Positions 26,698 through 34,825 of a DNA stretch of 64,000 nt are shown here, one piece after another. Position 1 is the first letter of the stretch. Each line of letters begins with the position of its first letter. The notes under the pieces were generated by a model. That model did not search any database and was not told the DNA's origin. It saw only the letters and a list, made by a program, of their open reading frames with translations. The DNA is from Geobacter sp. UBA698. Its GTDB lineage: Bacteria > Desulfobacterota > Desulfuromonadia > Geobacterales > Pseudopelobacteraceae. The translations under genes were made by a program, and so were the position numbers. The stretch covers positions 37,360 through 101,359 of the forward strand of contig DBMM01000098.1 in NCBI GenBank assembly GCA_002298925.1, read 5' to 3'.

Positions 26698-28328
26698 CCG
26701 GGCGCATCATCGCCATAGCCGGACCGACCATCAGCGTCGATGTGCGGGGGCTGTGCCTGAACGAGATCGTCCTGGTGGGGTCGGCCGGGCTGACCGGCGA
26801 GGTGGTCAGGCTGGAACGGGAGCGGGCCGTGGTGCAGGTTTACGAGGAGACGCGCGGCCTGGCCGTGGGAGAGCCGGCCCGGGGCACGGCCTCGCCCCTA
26901 ACGGCCCGGCTCGGCCCCGGTCTGCTGGCGGGCATGTTTGACGGACTGCAGCGTCCACTGGAACGCCTGCTGGAGCGGGACGGACCTTTCATCGCCGGCG
27001 GGAGTCGCTGCGAGACGCTGGATGAACGCCGTGCGTGGGAGTTTGTCCCGCTGAAGCGTCCCGGCCAGCGGCTGCTGGCCGGCGAGATCATCGGGGAGGT
27101 CGCCGAGGGGGTTGTCAGGCACCTGATCCGTGCCCCCAGTGACGGCGAGATCGCCGAACTCTCCGGCGGGACGTTCAGCCTGGGCGCCCCCCTGGGCCGG
27201 TATTGCGACGGCAGCCCGATCAACGCCTGCCAGGAGTGGCCCGTACGCCGTCCGCGCCCCTATCTGCGCAAGCTGCCCCCCACGGTGCCGCTGGTGACCG
27301 GCCAGCGGGTGGTGGATATGCTCTACCCCCTGGCCCGGGGGGGCACCGCCATCATCCCCGGCGGCTTCGGCACCGGCAAGACCATCCTGGAGCAATCCAT
27401 CGCCAAGTTCTCCGACGTGGATCTGGTGGTCTACGTCGGCTGCGGCGAACGGGGCAACGAGATGGCCGAACTGCTGGAGGAGTTCGCCGGCATCCTCGAT
27501 CCCTGGAGTTCCCGCCGGCTGATGGAGCGCACCATCGTGGTGGCCAACACCTCCAATATGCCGGTGGCGGCCCGCGAGGCGTCCATCTACACGGCCGTAA
27601 CCATGGCCGAGTATTTCCGCGACATGGGCTGCCATGTGCTCCTGCTGGCGGACAGCATCTCCCGCTGGGCCGAGGCGCTGCGGGAGATCTCCTCCTCCCT
27701 GGAGGAGATGCCGGGCGAAGAGGGCTACCCCACCTATCTGGCCTCCCGCATGGCCGGCTTCATGGAGCGGTCCGGCGTGGTGGAGACCCTGGGGGGCGGC
27801 ATCGGCTCGCTCAGCATGATCCTGTCGGTCTCGCCGCCCGGGGGCGACTTCAGCGAGCCGGTCACCCAGGCCTGTCTGCGGAGCGCCGGCGCCTTTCTGA
27901 TGCTGGACTCGTCCCTGGCCCACAGCCGCCATTTTCCGGCCGTCAACTGGTTCCAGAGTTATTCGCTCTACGAACAGCCCATGGTCCGTCATTTCAGCCG
28001 CACGGTCGGCCCGGGGTGGGGCGAGGCCCGCCTGCGCTGCCGGCAGCTGCTCCAGCGGGAGGAGTCGCTGCGGGAGGTGGCCGAGATCGTCGGCCTGGAG
28101 GGGATGCAGGAGGCGGACCGGCTGATCCTGCATGGCGCCGAACGGATCCGGCAGGAGTTTCTCTGCCAGAACGCCTATGAACCCGAGGATGCCTTCAGCC
28201 GGCCGGAAAGCTCGCTGCAGCGCCTTGAGGCCATTCTGGCCGACCAGGAGCGGCTGGCAGGGAGCATGGCCGCCGGCGCGACCCTCGATGAACTCCTGGT
28301 CACGGAGGGGCAACATGCGGCTGAGTGA
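26694..28328 (+). CDS. ntpA: V/A-type ATPase catalytic subunit A
   Basis: 544-residue catalytic nucleotide-binding subunit. Walker A is GGFGTGKT (about residues 222-229). Other conserved parts are YVGCGERGNEMAELLEEF, LLADSISRWAEALREIS, and EEMPGEEGYPTYLASRMAGFMERSG. The GTG start overlaps the subunit F stop. It is shorter than the typical 580-600 residues, with a reduced non-homologous bulge region. With subunit B it forms the A3B3 head that makes or hydrolyses ATP. Confidence 0.96.
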   Translation: MTGRIIAIAGPTISVDVRGLCLNEIVLVGSAGLTGEVVRLERERAVVQVYEETRGLAVGEPARGTASPLTARLGPGLLAGMFDGLQRPLERLLERDGPFIAGGSRCETLDERRAWEFVPLKRPGQRLLAGEIIGEVAEGVVRHLIRAPSDGEIAELSGGTFSLGAPLGRYCDGSPINACQEWPVRRPRPYLRKLPPTVPLVTGQRVVDMLYPLARGGTAIIPGGFGTGKTILEQSIAKFSDVDLVVYVGCGERGNEMAELLEEFAGILDPWSSRRLMERTIVVANTSNMPVAAREASIYTAVTMAEYFRDMGCHVLLLADSISRWAEALREISSSLEEMPGEEGYPTYLASRMAGFMERSGVVETLGGGIGSLSMILSVSPPGGDFSEPVTQACLRSAGAFLMLDSSLAHSRHFPAVNWFQSYSLYEQPMVRHFSRTVGPGWGEARLRCRQLLQREESLREVAEIVGLEGMQEADRLILHGAERIRQEFLCQNAYEPEDAFSRPESSLQRLEAILADQERLAGSMAAGATLDELLVTEGQHAAE

Positions 28329-29631
28329 GCATGTCTACCGGACCATAGCCTCCATCCGCGGGCCGCTGCTGTTCCTCGACCGGATCCGTCAGGTCCGCTT
28401 CGGGGAGGTGGTGCGCATCACCGCTCCCGACGGGGCGACCCTGGAGGGGGAGGTGATCAAGATCGAAGGGGACACGGTCCTGGTGCAGGTCTTTGGTGAG
28501 ACCCGCGGCCTGGACACCAGGTCGCCGGTGCTCTTCAGCGATGTGGTCAAGCGTGTCCCGCTCTCGCCGGCGGTGATCGGGCGGCTGTTCAACGGCTCCT
28601 TTGCCCCACTTGACGGTGAGCCCTCCTATGTGCCCGAACGGTGGGGCCCGATTTCGGGTGCGCCGATCAATCCCGTGGCCCGGGCCCGGCCGGAAAATTT
28701 CATCGAAACCGGCTACAGTACCATCGATGCCCTGAATACCCTGGTGCTGGGGCAGAAGCTGCCGATCTTCTCCTGCGCCGGCCTGCCCGCCAAGGAGATG
28801 GCGGCCGGCATTCTGGCCAACGCCCGTCTCCCCGGCAGCGACTTTGCGGTGGTCTTCGTCGCCCTGGGGCTGACCCACCACGAGTACAGTTTCTACATGG
28901 ATGTGCTGACCGAAATGCGGATGGGTTTTACCGCCTTCATCAACCGGGCCGGCGAGCCGGTCATCGAGCGCCTGCTGGCCCCGCGCTTCGGCCTGGCGGT
29001 GGCCGAGTACCTGGCTTTCTCGCGCGGCATGGACGTGCTGGTGCTGATCACCGACATGACCAACTACTGCGACGCCCTGCGCGAGGTCTCCACCGCCCGC
29101 GAGGAACTGCCCGGCCGGCGCGGTTATCCGGGCTACCTGTACTCCGACCTGGCCTCCCTCTTCGAACGGGCCGGACGCATCCGCGGCCGGCCCGGCTCGG
29201 TCACCATGCTGCCGGTGGTGACCATGCCGGAAGACGATATCACCCATCCGATCCCCGACCTGACCGGCTATATCACCGAAGGGCAGATCGTGCTCTCCCG
29301 CGAGCTGCACCAGCGGGGCATCTTTCCGCCGGTGGACGTGCTGCCGAGCCTCTCCCGGCTGATGCAGCAGGGGATCGGCCCTGGTCGGACCCGCGAGGAC
29401 CACCGCCGTACCGCCGGCCTGCTCTACCGCCACTATGCCCGCGGCCGGGAGCTGCGCCGGCTGGAGACCATCGTCGGCCGGGAGGGGATGTCGCCGCGGG
29501 ACCGTCATATGCTGGATTTCGCCGATGCCTTCGAGTCCGAGCTGGTGCACCAGGGGGAAACGCGCCGCACCATCGCTGAAAGCCTGGACAGCGGTCTGGC
29601 CCTGCTGGGGCGCTTTGGGCTGCGGGCCTGA
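28315..29631 (+). CDS. ntpB: V/A-type ATPase regulatory subunit B
   Basis: 438-residue non-catalytic head subunit. The Walker A position is degenerate (SCAGLPAKEMAAGIL), as in all B subunits; LVLITDMTNYCDALREVS and ARFG-like elements mark the fold. The ATG at 28315 has GGAGGGG upstream; it overlaps subunit A by 14 nt. Confidence 0.95.
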   Translation: MRLSEHVYRTIASIRGPLLFLDRIRQVRFGEVVRITAPDGATLEGEVIKIEGDTVLVQVFGETRGLDTRSPVLFSDVVKRVPLSPAVIGRLFNGSFAPLDGEPSYVPERWGPISGAPINPVARARPENFIETGYSTIDALNTLVLGQKLPIFSCAGLPAKEMAAGILANARLPGSDFAVVFVALGLTHHEYSFYMDVLTEMRMGFTAFINRAGEPVIERLLAPRFGLAVAEYLAFSRGMDVLVLITDMTNYCDALREVSTAREELPGRRGYPGYLYSDLASLFERAGRIRGRPGSVTMLPVVTMPEDDITHPIPDLTGYITEGQIVLSRELHQRGIFPPVDVLPSLSRLMQQGIGPGRTREDHRRTAGLLYRHYARGRELRRLETIVGREGMSPRDRHMLDFADAFESELVHQGETRRTIAESLDSGLALLGRFGLRA

Positions 29632-29645
29632 CAGGGAGCCGTGCC

Positions 29646-30284
29646 ATGAACCATCCCACCCGCACCAATCTGCTGCAACTCAAGGAAAAGCGCCATTCCG
29701 TGCAAAACAGCACCGCCATCCTCAAGGCTCGCCGCCAGGGGCTGATCCGTGAACTGCTGGCAACATCGGCGCCGTTTCTGGCCAGCCGCGACAAGGTGCA
29801 GGCCACCTACGGCCTGGCGATCAGGGAACTGGCCCTGAGCGCCGGCATCGAGGGGCAGGCTTTCCTGGATTCGCTGGAGGCGGTGGCGGAGCGGGATTTC
29901 GGGCTGGAGGTCAGGGAGCAGAGTGTCATGGGGCTGCGCTACCGGGAGGTGAGCGTGCGGGAATCTTTGCTGAGGCGGGTCGACGAGCGGGGGTACGATT
30001 ACCGTTTCACCACCCCGCGACTGGAGCAGGCACTGGAGCACTTCGAGCAGATCCTGGAAAGCATGCTGGAGATTGCGGCCTTCGAAAGCAAGCTAAAACG
30101 GCTGGCCGAGGAGGTGCAGCGCGTCACGCGGCGCATCCGGGTGCTGGAGGAGCGGGTACTGCCCGAGCTGACGCGGCAGGTGCGCTCCATCGCCCAGTTC
30201 CTCGGGGAGCGGGAGCGGGAATTTTCCTTCCGCCTCAAGCGTTTCAGGGAGTATGCCCGCCAGGGGGGCAACTTGACAGAATGA
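29646..30284 (+). CDS. ntpD: V/A-type ATPase rotor-shaft subunit D
   Basis: 212-residue central-shaft subunit. The N-terminal helix carries TRTNLLQLKEKRHSVQNSTAILKARRQGLIRELL, and the C-terminal helix EEVQRVTRRIRVLEERVLPELTRQVRSI is diagnostic. It is the last gene of the ATPase operon. Its 3' end, 30231-30274, is duplicated with 41 of 44 bases identical at 35435-35478, so its tail has served as an insertion target. Confidence 0.93.
   Translation: MNHPTRTNLLQLKEKRHSVQNSTAILKARRQGLIRELLATSAPFLASRDKVQATYGLAIRELALSAGIEGQAFLDSLEAVAERDFGLEVREQSVMGLRYREVSVRESLLRRVDERGYDYRFTTPRLEQALEHFEQILESMLEIAAFESKLKRLAEEVQRVTRRIRVLEERVLPELTRQVRSIAQFLGEREREFSFRLKRFREYARQGGNLTE
30231..30274 (+). repeat. att-like direct repeat, left copy (3' end of ATPase subunit D gene)
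   Basis: 44-nt segment inside the D gene, CGCCTCAAGC...GGCAACTT, repeated in direct orientation at 35435-35478 with three mismatches. It fits an integration site at the 3' end of a protein gene. Confidence 0.7.
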
Positions 30285-30316
30285 AAGCGGCTGTCACAGC
30301 AGGGCAATAAAAGAAG

Positions 30317-30347
30317 TTGATTACCTGTAACACGTCAATGGTATAAT
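30317..30347 (+). promoter_or_regulatory. Probable katG promoter (extended -10)
   Basis: TGGTATAAT gives a perfect -10 (30342-30347) with an extended TGn motif. TTGATT at 30317 sits 19 nt upstream as a weak -35. A leader of about 45 nt and AAGGAG follow. Confidence 0.6.
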
Positions 30348-30395
30348 AACTTTTTATCTGTACAAATCCAAACCTGAAAGGAAAGGAGAGCAGAG

Positions 30396-32591
30396 ATGAA
30401 TAAAGATAGCAAATGTCCGGTAACGGGCGGAGTTGACAAACCCACTGCCAGCAGCGGCAGGTCGAACCGGGACTGGTGGCCAAACCAGTTGAACCTGAAG
30501 ATTCTTCATCAGAATTCTAACCTGATCAACCCGATGGGCGAGCAGTTCAATTACGCTGAGGAATTCAAGAAACTCGACCTGGAGGCTCTGAAGAAAGACC
30601 TCTTTGCGCTGATGACCGACTCGCAGGAGTGGTGGCCGGCCGATTACGGTCACTACGGGGGGCTCTTCATCCGGATGGCGTGGCACAGCGCCGGCACCTA
30701 CCGCACCGGCGACGGCCGCGGCGGCGCCTGCTCCGGTTCGCAGCGTTTCGCACCGCTCAACAGCTGGCCGGACAACGTCAACCTCGACAAGGCGCGCCGC
30801 CTGCTTTGGCCGATCAAGCAGAAATACGGCAGGAAAATCTCCTGGGCCGACCTGATGATCCTGGCCGGCAACTGCGCTCTGGAGTCGATGGGCTTCAAGA
30901 CGTTCGGCTTCGGCGGCGGGCGCGAAGACGTCTGGGAGCCCGAAGAGGACATTTACTGGGGGGCTGAAGACACGTGGCTTGGAGACAAGCGCTACAGCGG
31001 CGACCGCGATCTCGAGAATCCGCTCGCCGCCGTGCAGATGGGCCTGATCTACGTGAACCCGGAAGGGCCGAACGGCGAACCGGATGCGGTAGCCTCCGGC
31101 CGTGACGTTCGCGAAACCTTCGCGCGCATGGCGATGAACGACGAAGAGACCGTCGCGCTGATCGCCGGCGGGCACACCTTCGGCAAGTGTCATGGCGCGG
31201 GCCCGGCGTCCCATGTGGGCCCCGAGCCGGAAGATGCCCCCATCGAAGAACAGGGACTCGGCTGGAAGAGCAGTTTCGGCAGCGGCAAAGGCGGCGATAC
31301 GATCAGCAGCGGCATCGAAGGTGCCTGGACGCCGAAACCGACCCAGTGGGATATGGGCTATTTCGATATGCTGTTCGGCCATGATTGGAATTTGGTGAAA
31401 AGCCCTGCCGGCGCACACCAGTGGGTCCCGGTCAATCCGGCTGAAAAGGATTTCGCGCCGGCTGCTCACGATCCTTCGAAGCGGGTAACCACCATAATGA
31501 CCACGGCGGATCTCTCCCTGAGGATGGATCCGATCTATAAGCCGATCGCGAAGCGGTTCCACGAGAACCCGGAGGAGTTCGCAGATGCCTTTGCCCGGGC
31601 GTGGTTCAAACTGACCCACCGCGACATGGGACCCCGCTCGCGCTATCTCGGCGCGGAAGTGCCTGTAGAAGATCTCCTGTGGCAAGACCCCGTCCCTGCG
31701 GTCACTCATAAATTGATTGACGATCAGGACATCGCCGCCCTCAAGGGCAAAATTCTCGCTTCGGGACTGTCAGTTTCCCAGCTGGTCTCGACCGCCTGGG
31801 CATCGGCATCCACCTTCCGCGGCTCCGACAAGCGTGGCGGGGCGAACGGCGCGCGTATTCGTCTCGCGCCGCAGATGGATTGGGAAGTTAACCAGCCTGC
31901 CATACTTACGACTGTGCTGCAGACCCTTGAGGGAATCCAAAAAGAGTTCAACAGCACGCAGTCAGGCGGGAAGCTGGTTTCGCTGGCTGACCTGATTGTT
32001 CTGGGCGGATGCGCTGGAGTCGAGCAAGCTGCGAAAAATGCCGGCCACGCTGTGACCGTTCTCTTCAGGCCGGGACGCACGGATGCGTCGCAGGAGCAAA
32101 CCGACGTTAAGTCGTTCGCCGTACTCGAGCCGACAGCAGACGGGTTCCGTAACTACCTCAAGACCAAATACACCGTATCGGCCGAGGAGCTGCTGATCGA
32201 TCGGGCGCAATTGCTGACACTGACCGCCCCTGAGATGACGGTTCTGGTCGGCGGTCTGCGCGTCTTGAATGCCAATTACGGACAGACCCGGCACGGCGTC
32301 TTCACCACGCGGCCAGAGACGCTCACCAATGACTTCTTCGTGAATCTGCTTGATATGGGCACCACCTGGAAGGCGGCTCCGGGAGATGACGGCCTGTTCG
32401 AGGGGCGTGATCGCAAGAGCGGCGAACTGAAATGGACCGGCACCCGTGTCGACCTGATCTTCGGTTCGAACTCCCAACTCCGGGCCCAGGCGGAAGTCTA
32501 TGGATGCGGGGACTCGCAGGAGAAGTTCCTGAACGACTTTGTAGCGGCGTGGGGCAAAGTGATGAACCTAGACCGTTTCGACCTGGCCTGA
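30396..32591 (+). CDS. katG: Catalase-peroxidase KatG
   Basis: 731-residue heme peroxidase that dismutates hydrogen peroxide. It has no signal peptide, so it should be cytosolic. The distal site is IRMAWHSAGTYR (Arg, Trp and His of the active site, about residues 93-99). GLIYVNPEGP supplies the Tyr and GGHTFGKCHGAG the proximal His; the covalent Met-Tyr-Trp adduct residues seem present. A C-terminal, catalytically silent duplicate domain is present, so the length is normal. AAGGAGAGCAGAG precedes the ATG. It is the first gene inside the duplication-bounded island. Confidence 0.96.
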   Translation: MNKDSKCPVTGGVDKPTASSGRSNRDWWPNQLNLKILHQNSNLINPMGEQFNYAEEFKKLDLEALKKDLFALMTDSQEWWPADYGHYGGLFIRMAWHSAGTYRTGDGRGGACSGSQRFAPLNSWPDNVNLDKARRLLWPIKQKYGRKISWADLMILAGNCALESMGFKTFGFGGGREDVWEPEEDIYWGAEDTWLGDKRYSGDRDLENPLAAVQMGLIYVNPEGPNGEPDAVASGRDVRETFARMAMNDEETVALIAGGHTFGKCHGAGPASHVGPEPEDAPIEEQGLGWKSSFGSGKGGDTISSGIEGAWTPKPTQWDMGYFDMLFGHDWNLVKSPAGAHQWVPVNPAEKDFAPAAHDPSKRVTTIMTTADLSLRMDPIYKPIAKRFHENPEEFADAFARAWFKLTHRDMGPRSRYLGAEVPVEDLLWQDPVPAVTHKLIDDQDIAALKGKILASGLSVSQLVSTAWASASTFRGSDKRGGANGARIRLAPQMDWEVNQPAILTTVLQTLEGIQKEFNSTQSGGKLVSLADLIVLGGCAGVEQAAKNAGHAVTVLFRPGRTDASQEQTDVKSFAVLEPTADGFRNYLKTKYTVSAEELLIDRAQLLTLTAPEMTVLVGGLRVLNANYGQTRHGVFTTRPETLTNDFFVNLLDMGTTWKAAPGDDGLFEGRDRKSGELKWTGTRVDLIFGSNSQLRAQAEVYGCGDSQEKFLNDFVAAWGKVMNLDRFDLA

Positions 32592-32707
32592 TCTTGGCAA
32601 AATGTCTTCGAGGGCTTCTAACAAGGCGGGAAAAGATGGTCAGCTCACAATCCGGTTCGGCGGTCGGCGCTTCGTGCCGCCGTTGGACCGGAGTTTTGGG
32701 AGGCTTT

Positions 32708-32957
32708 GGGGTCGGACCAAGACAACATACTGAAATCCAACAGAATACTCGGTTAAATTCTCGCCATATTATCCCTTAACGGCATGTTTTTGCTGGCGAA
32801 AAGGGGCTAGTAACGTTTAGTGATCGGTTCGATAGGATTGCAACCGCGCCTTACAATACCGTTTTTGCCCCTAAAAGAGGGAGCCTCCAAGCTCTGATAT
32901 CGCCTGTTTAAGGCATGTTTGTTTTACAAATACAGCAGGGTATCTTGGTCCGACCCC
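32708..32957 (+). mobile_element. MITE-like element, copy 1
   Basis: About 250 bp, bounded by the 15-bp inverted repeat GGGGTCGGACCAAGA / TCTTGGTCCGACCCC. There is no open reading frame of note. Inside, GGGGC and GCCCC blocks lie about 70 nt apart and could pair. Conservation with the other copies extends about 12 nt left (to GGGAGGCTTT) and 7 nt right (to GCGCTAG). Confidence 0.75.
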
Positions 32958-33007
32958 GCGCTAGGCCCCCGCGTAGGCCAGAGCGTCGGGTAGATAATCC
33001 TGCCTTG

Positions 33008-33088
33008 GTGGGGGAATGCTCTTGAAAAAGGGGTGGGGGAATGCTCCTGAAAAATCAGGTCAAAAAGTGGGGGAATGGTCTTGAAAAA
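33008..33088 (+). repeat. Three 22-nt direct repeats, possible IS-end remnant
   Basis: GTGGGGGAATG followed by CTCTTGAAAAA, or a near variant, occurs at 33008-33029, 33033-33054 and 33067-33088. Repeats of this sort are common at the ends of IS21-family elements. No transposase gene is present, so this would be a remnant. The assignment is inference. Confidence 0.55.
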
Positions 33089-33324
33089 TCACAACTGGAC
33101 GATAAAGTGGAACAGGTTCTGGGATAACAGAAAGCAGGAAAGGTGGTTTTTGATTTCGCTACGGAGACAGCGAATCTGGTAGTCGCCTGTTGAGGATCAC
33201 AATTAACAACTTTACTCCCAGAAAAATATTTTTCATAGACTGTTTTTTAAATTTTCGATCTGATATGTTTTAACCAGATCGAATGAAGTTCAATTTATTC
33301 AGAAGGAGGAAATTTTATTTTATT

Positions 33325-33360
33325 ATGGAAGACACTCCACCTGAGTACAACCAGACATAG
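33325..33360 (+). CDS. Micropeptide MEDTPPEYNQT (candidate)
   Basis: 11 codons from ATG to TAG, with AGAAGGAGG about 16 nt upstream, which is rather distant. It shares TPP at residues 4-6 and the final Thr with the peptide of unit 2. Part of the similarity is at nucleotide level (ACTCCACC and GACATAG), so conservation of the RNA rather than the peptide is an alternative reading. Confidence 0.4.
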   Translation: MEDTPPEYNQT

Positions 33361-33434
33361 GAAGTAACATCGCTCCGATTAAAAAATAGATCGGATAGCT
33401 ACCTGAAAAGGGATGAAAGAAATTGCTAAACAGA

Positions 33435-33468
33435 ATCCCGCACCGACTAACTTGGTGCGGGATTTTTT
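33435..33468 (+). terminator. Terminator of unit 1
   Basis: ATCCCGCACC / GGTGCGGGAT, 10-bp perfect stem with loop gactaactt, then six T residues. Confidence 0.9.
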
Positions 33469-33625
33469 CGTCCAAGATTAGAATTTGTTGCACGTACCGC
33501 TCTGGCACACAAATTTGAAGAATATCATTTAAATTCTATTAGAACAATGCCATATTTTGAAGATTTTGGTGGTATAATATAAATGAAGGGATGGAAAGAA
33601 ATCCCTTCGAAAGTGAGGTATGCCT

Positions 33626-33661
33626 ATGGCAGTTACTCCACCGGGTAGGTTTTCGACATAG
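33626..33661 (+). CDS. Micropeptide MAVTPPGRFST (candidate)
   Basis: 11 codons, ATG to TAG. GAGG lies 7 nt before the ATG, a normal spacing. It pairs with the peptide of unit 1: same length, same TPP position, same final Thr. No signal peptide or known motif. Confidence 0.45.
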   Translation: MAVTPPGRFST

Positions 33662-33734
33662 AAAGTGTAATTGATCCGATTGAAGATGAATCGGAATAAT
33701 CCTGAAAAGGAAGCAAAGATTTGTTGAAAAGAGA

Positions 33735-33765
33735 AAGCCCACCGTATGACTTGGTGGGCTTTTTT
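33735..33765 (+). terminator. Terminator of unit 2
   Basis: AAGCCCACC / GGTGGGCTT with loop gtatgactt and a T run; the same loop pattern as the terminator of unit 1. Confidence 0.9.
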
Positions 33766-33779
33766 ATTGGGGTGGCTTT

Positions 33780-34027
33780 GGGGTCGGACCAAGACAACAT
33801 ACTGAAATTCAACAGAACACTTGGTAAAATACCCACCAGATTACCTCTTAACGGCATGTTTTTGCTGGCAAAAAGGGGCTAGTAACGTCTAGTGACCGGT
33901 TCGATAGGATTGCAGCCGCGCCTTTCAATACCGTTTTTGCCCCTAAAAAGGCACCTCTAAGCTCTGATGTCGCCTGTTTAAGGCATGTTTGTTTTACAAA
34001 TACAGCAGTTTATCTAGGTCCGACCCC
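33780..34027 (+). mobile_element. MITE-like element, copy 2
   Basis: About 248 bp with the same 15-bp inverted ends as copy 1 (one mismatch in the right end, TCTAGGTCC). It directly follows the terminator of unit 2. It shares the left-flank TTGGGGTGGCTTT with copy 3. Confidence 0.75.
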
Positions 34028-34061
34028 GCGCTAGTCAACTGCTAGGGTTGTCTTGAATTGG

Positions 34062-34475
34062 TTATTTGCGTCTTTCTCTAATGTCTATATTTCGAGCGAT
34101 GCACATGACTCACACAATTTCCCCTCCAGGCAAAATCCAAGGAAATTTTGTTACAGAAACATTAACTATTTCGCCGTCTTTATGAGTTATTGTTTCTCGT
34201 ATATCTTCGATTGGTTTGCGATTTTTCATAACCCAAAGGTCATCTTGAAGAGCCTTTTCAGCTTGCTCATGAGGCATAAGATCAAAATCAGTATGTCCTC
34301 GGATAGTGTCCATAGTTAGACCATAATGGCGGGCTTTGACAGCGCTGGCACAAATAATTTTTCCGCCGATGAACTCACCTTGTTCATTAGCAAAATATTC
34401 TTTAACCACAATAGAATCGCTAGTATTTTCCAAGAATGAATTGAATATCATCAACTCTTGCATTGATCTACCCAT
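34062..34475 (-). pseudogene. PAS-domain protein with one in-frame TGA
   Basis: Reads as a 137-codon single PAS domain from the ATG at 34475 (MGRSMQELMIFNS; GGAGG 6 nt upstream) to TAA at 34062. A TGA at 34112-34110 interrupts it after PGGEIV. Downstream the same frame continues VMCIARNIDIRERRK, which is the normal end of a PAS domain, so the TGA replaces what is usually Gly (one base change from GGA). The truncated product would have 121 residues and lack the last strand. There is no effector domain. It lies between MITE copies 2 and 3. Confidence 0.75.
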
Positions 34476-34565
34476 AAATCCCTCCAATTTCGTACTTCCT
34501 TATTACCTACAATCAGAACAGCAGAGCACAGGGTCAAGCACAGGTGCGCTTGTTGGGGTGGCTTT

Positions 34566-34797
34566 GGGGCCGGACCAAGACAACATACTGAAATTCAACA
34601 GAATACTTGGTAAAATACCCACCATATTACCCCTTAACGGCATGTTTTTGCTGGCAAAAAGGGGCTAGTAACGTTTAGTGATCGGTTCGATAGGATTGCA
34701 ACCGCGCCTTACAATACCGTTTTTGCCCCTAAAAGGGCGCCTCTAAGCTCTGATATCGCCTGTTTAAGGTAACAGCAGGTTGTCTTGGTCCGACCCC
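34566..34797 (+). mobile_element. MITE-like element, copy 3
   Basis: About 232 bp with one change in the left end (GGGGCCGG). It has a deletion of roughly 17 nt near the right side (TTTAAGGTAACAG) where copies 1 and 2 carry GGCATGTTTG. Otherwise it is nearly identical to copy 2. Confidence 0.75.
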
Positions 34798-34825
34798 GCG
34801 CTAGCGCCTTTTAAAGGTTCGGTGA

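Larger units (their letters stand above)
33256..33468 (+). ncRNA. Candidate structured RNA/micropeptide unit 1
   Basis: In order: hairpin CGATCTG/CAGATCG (33256-33281, possibly overlapping the promoter), hairpin GAATGAA/TTTATTC (33281-33300), a ribosome site AGGAGG, an 11-codon frame (33325-33360), hairpin CCGAT/ATCGG (33375-33394), a GAAA-capped CCT/AGG stem (33402-33411), and a terminator. The same succession is found in unit 2 at similar spacing. No known RNA family was recognised. Confidence 0.55.
33573..33765 (+). ncRNA. Candidate structured RNA/micropeptide unit 2
   Basis: An extended -10 (TGGTATAAT, hexamer 33573-33578) precedes hairpin GAAGGGA/TCCCTTC (33585-33608), then GAGG, an 11-codon frame (33626-33661), hairpin CCGATT/AATCGG (33676-33694), the GAAA-capped stem (33701-33710), and a terminator. 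It is paralogous to unit 1, which lies about 300 nt upstream in the same orientation. The regions around it are much more AT-rich than the flanking genes. Confidence 0.55.

Noticed and set aside
32618..32700. attC-like sequence (TCTAACAAGGCGGG plus a hairpin CCGGT...ACCGG)
   Set aside because: The paired GTTRRRY end expected 60-150 nt away is missing and no integron integrase is present.
33323..33792. Minus-strand frames of 61-87 codons that resemble one another
   Set aside because: They lie antisense to the two paralogous RNA units, so their similarity is explained by the unit duplication, and neither has a sound start.
34110..34112. TGA in the PAS gene as a selenocysteine codon
   Set aside because: The position is normally Gly in PAS domains, no SECIS-like hairpin is evident just downstream, and PAS proteins are not selenoproteins.
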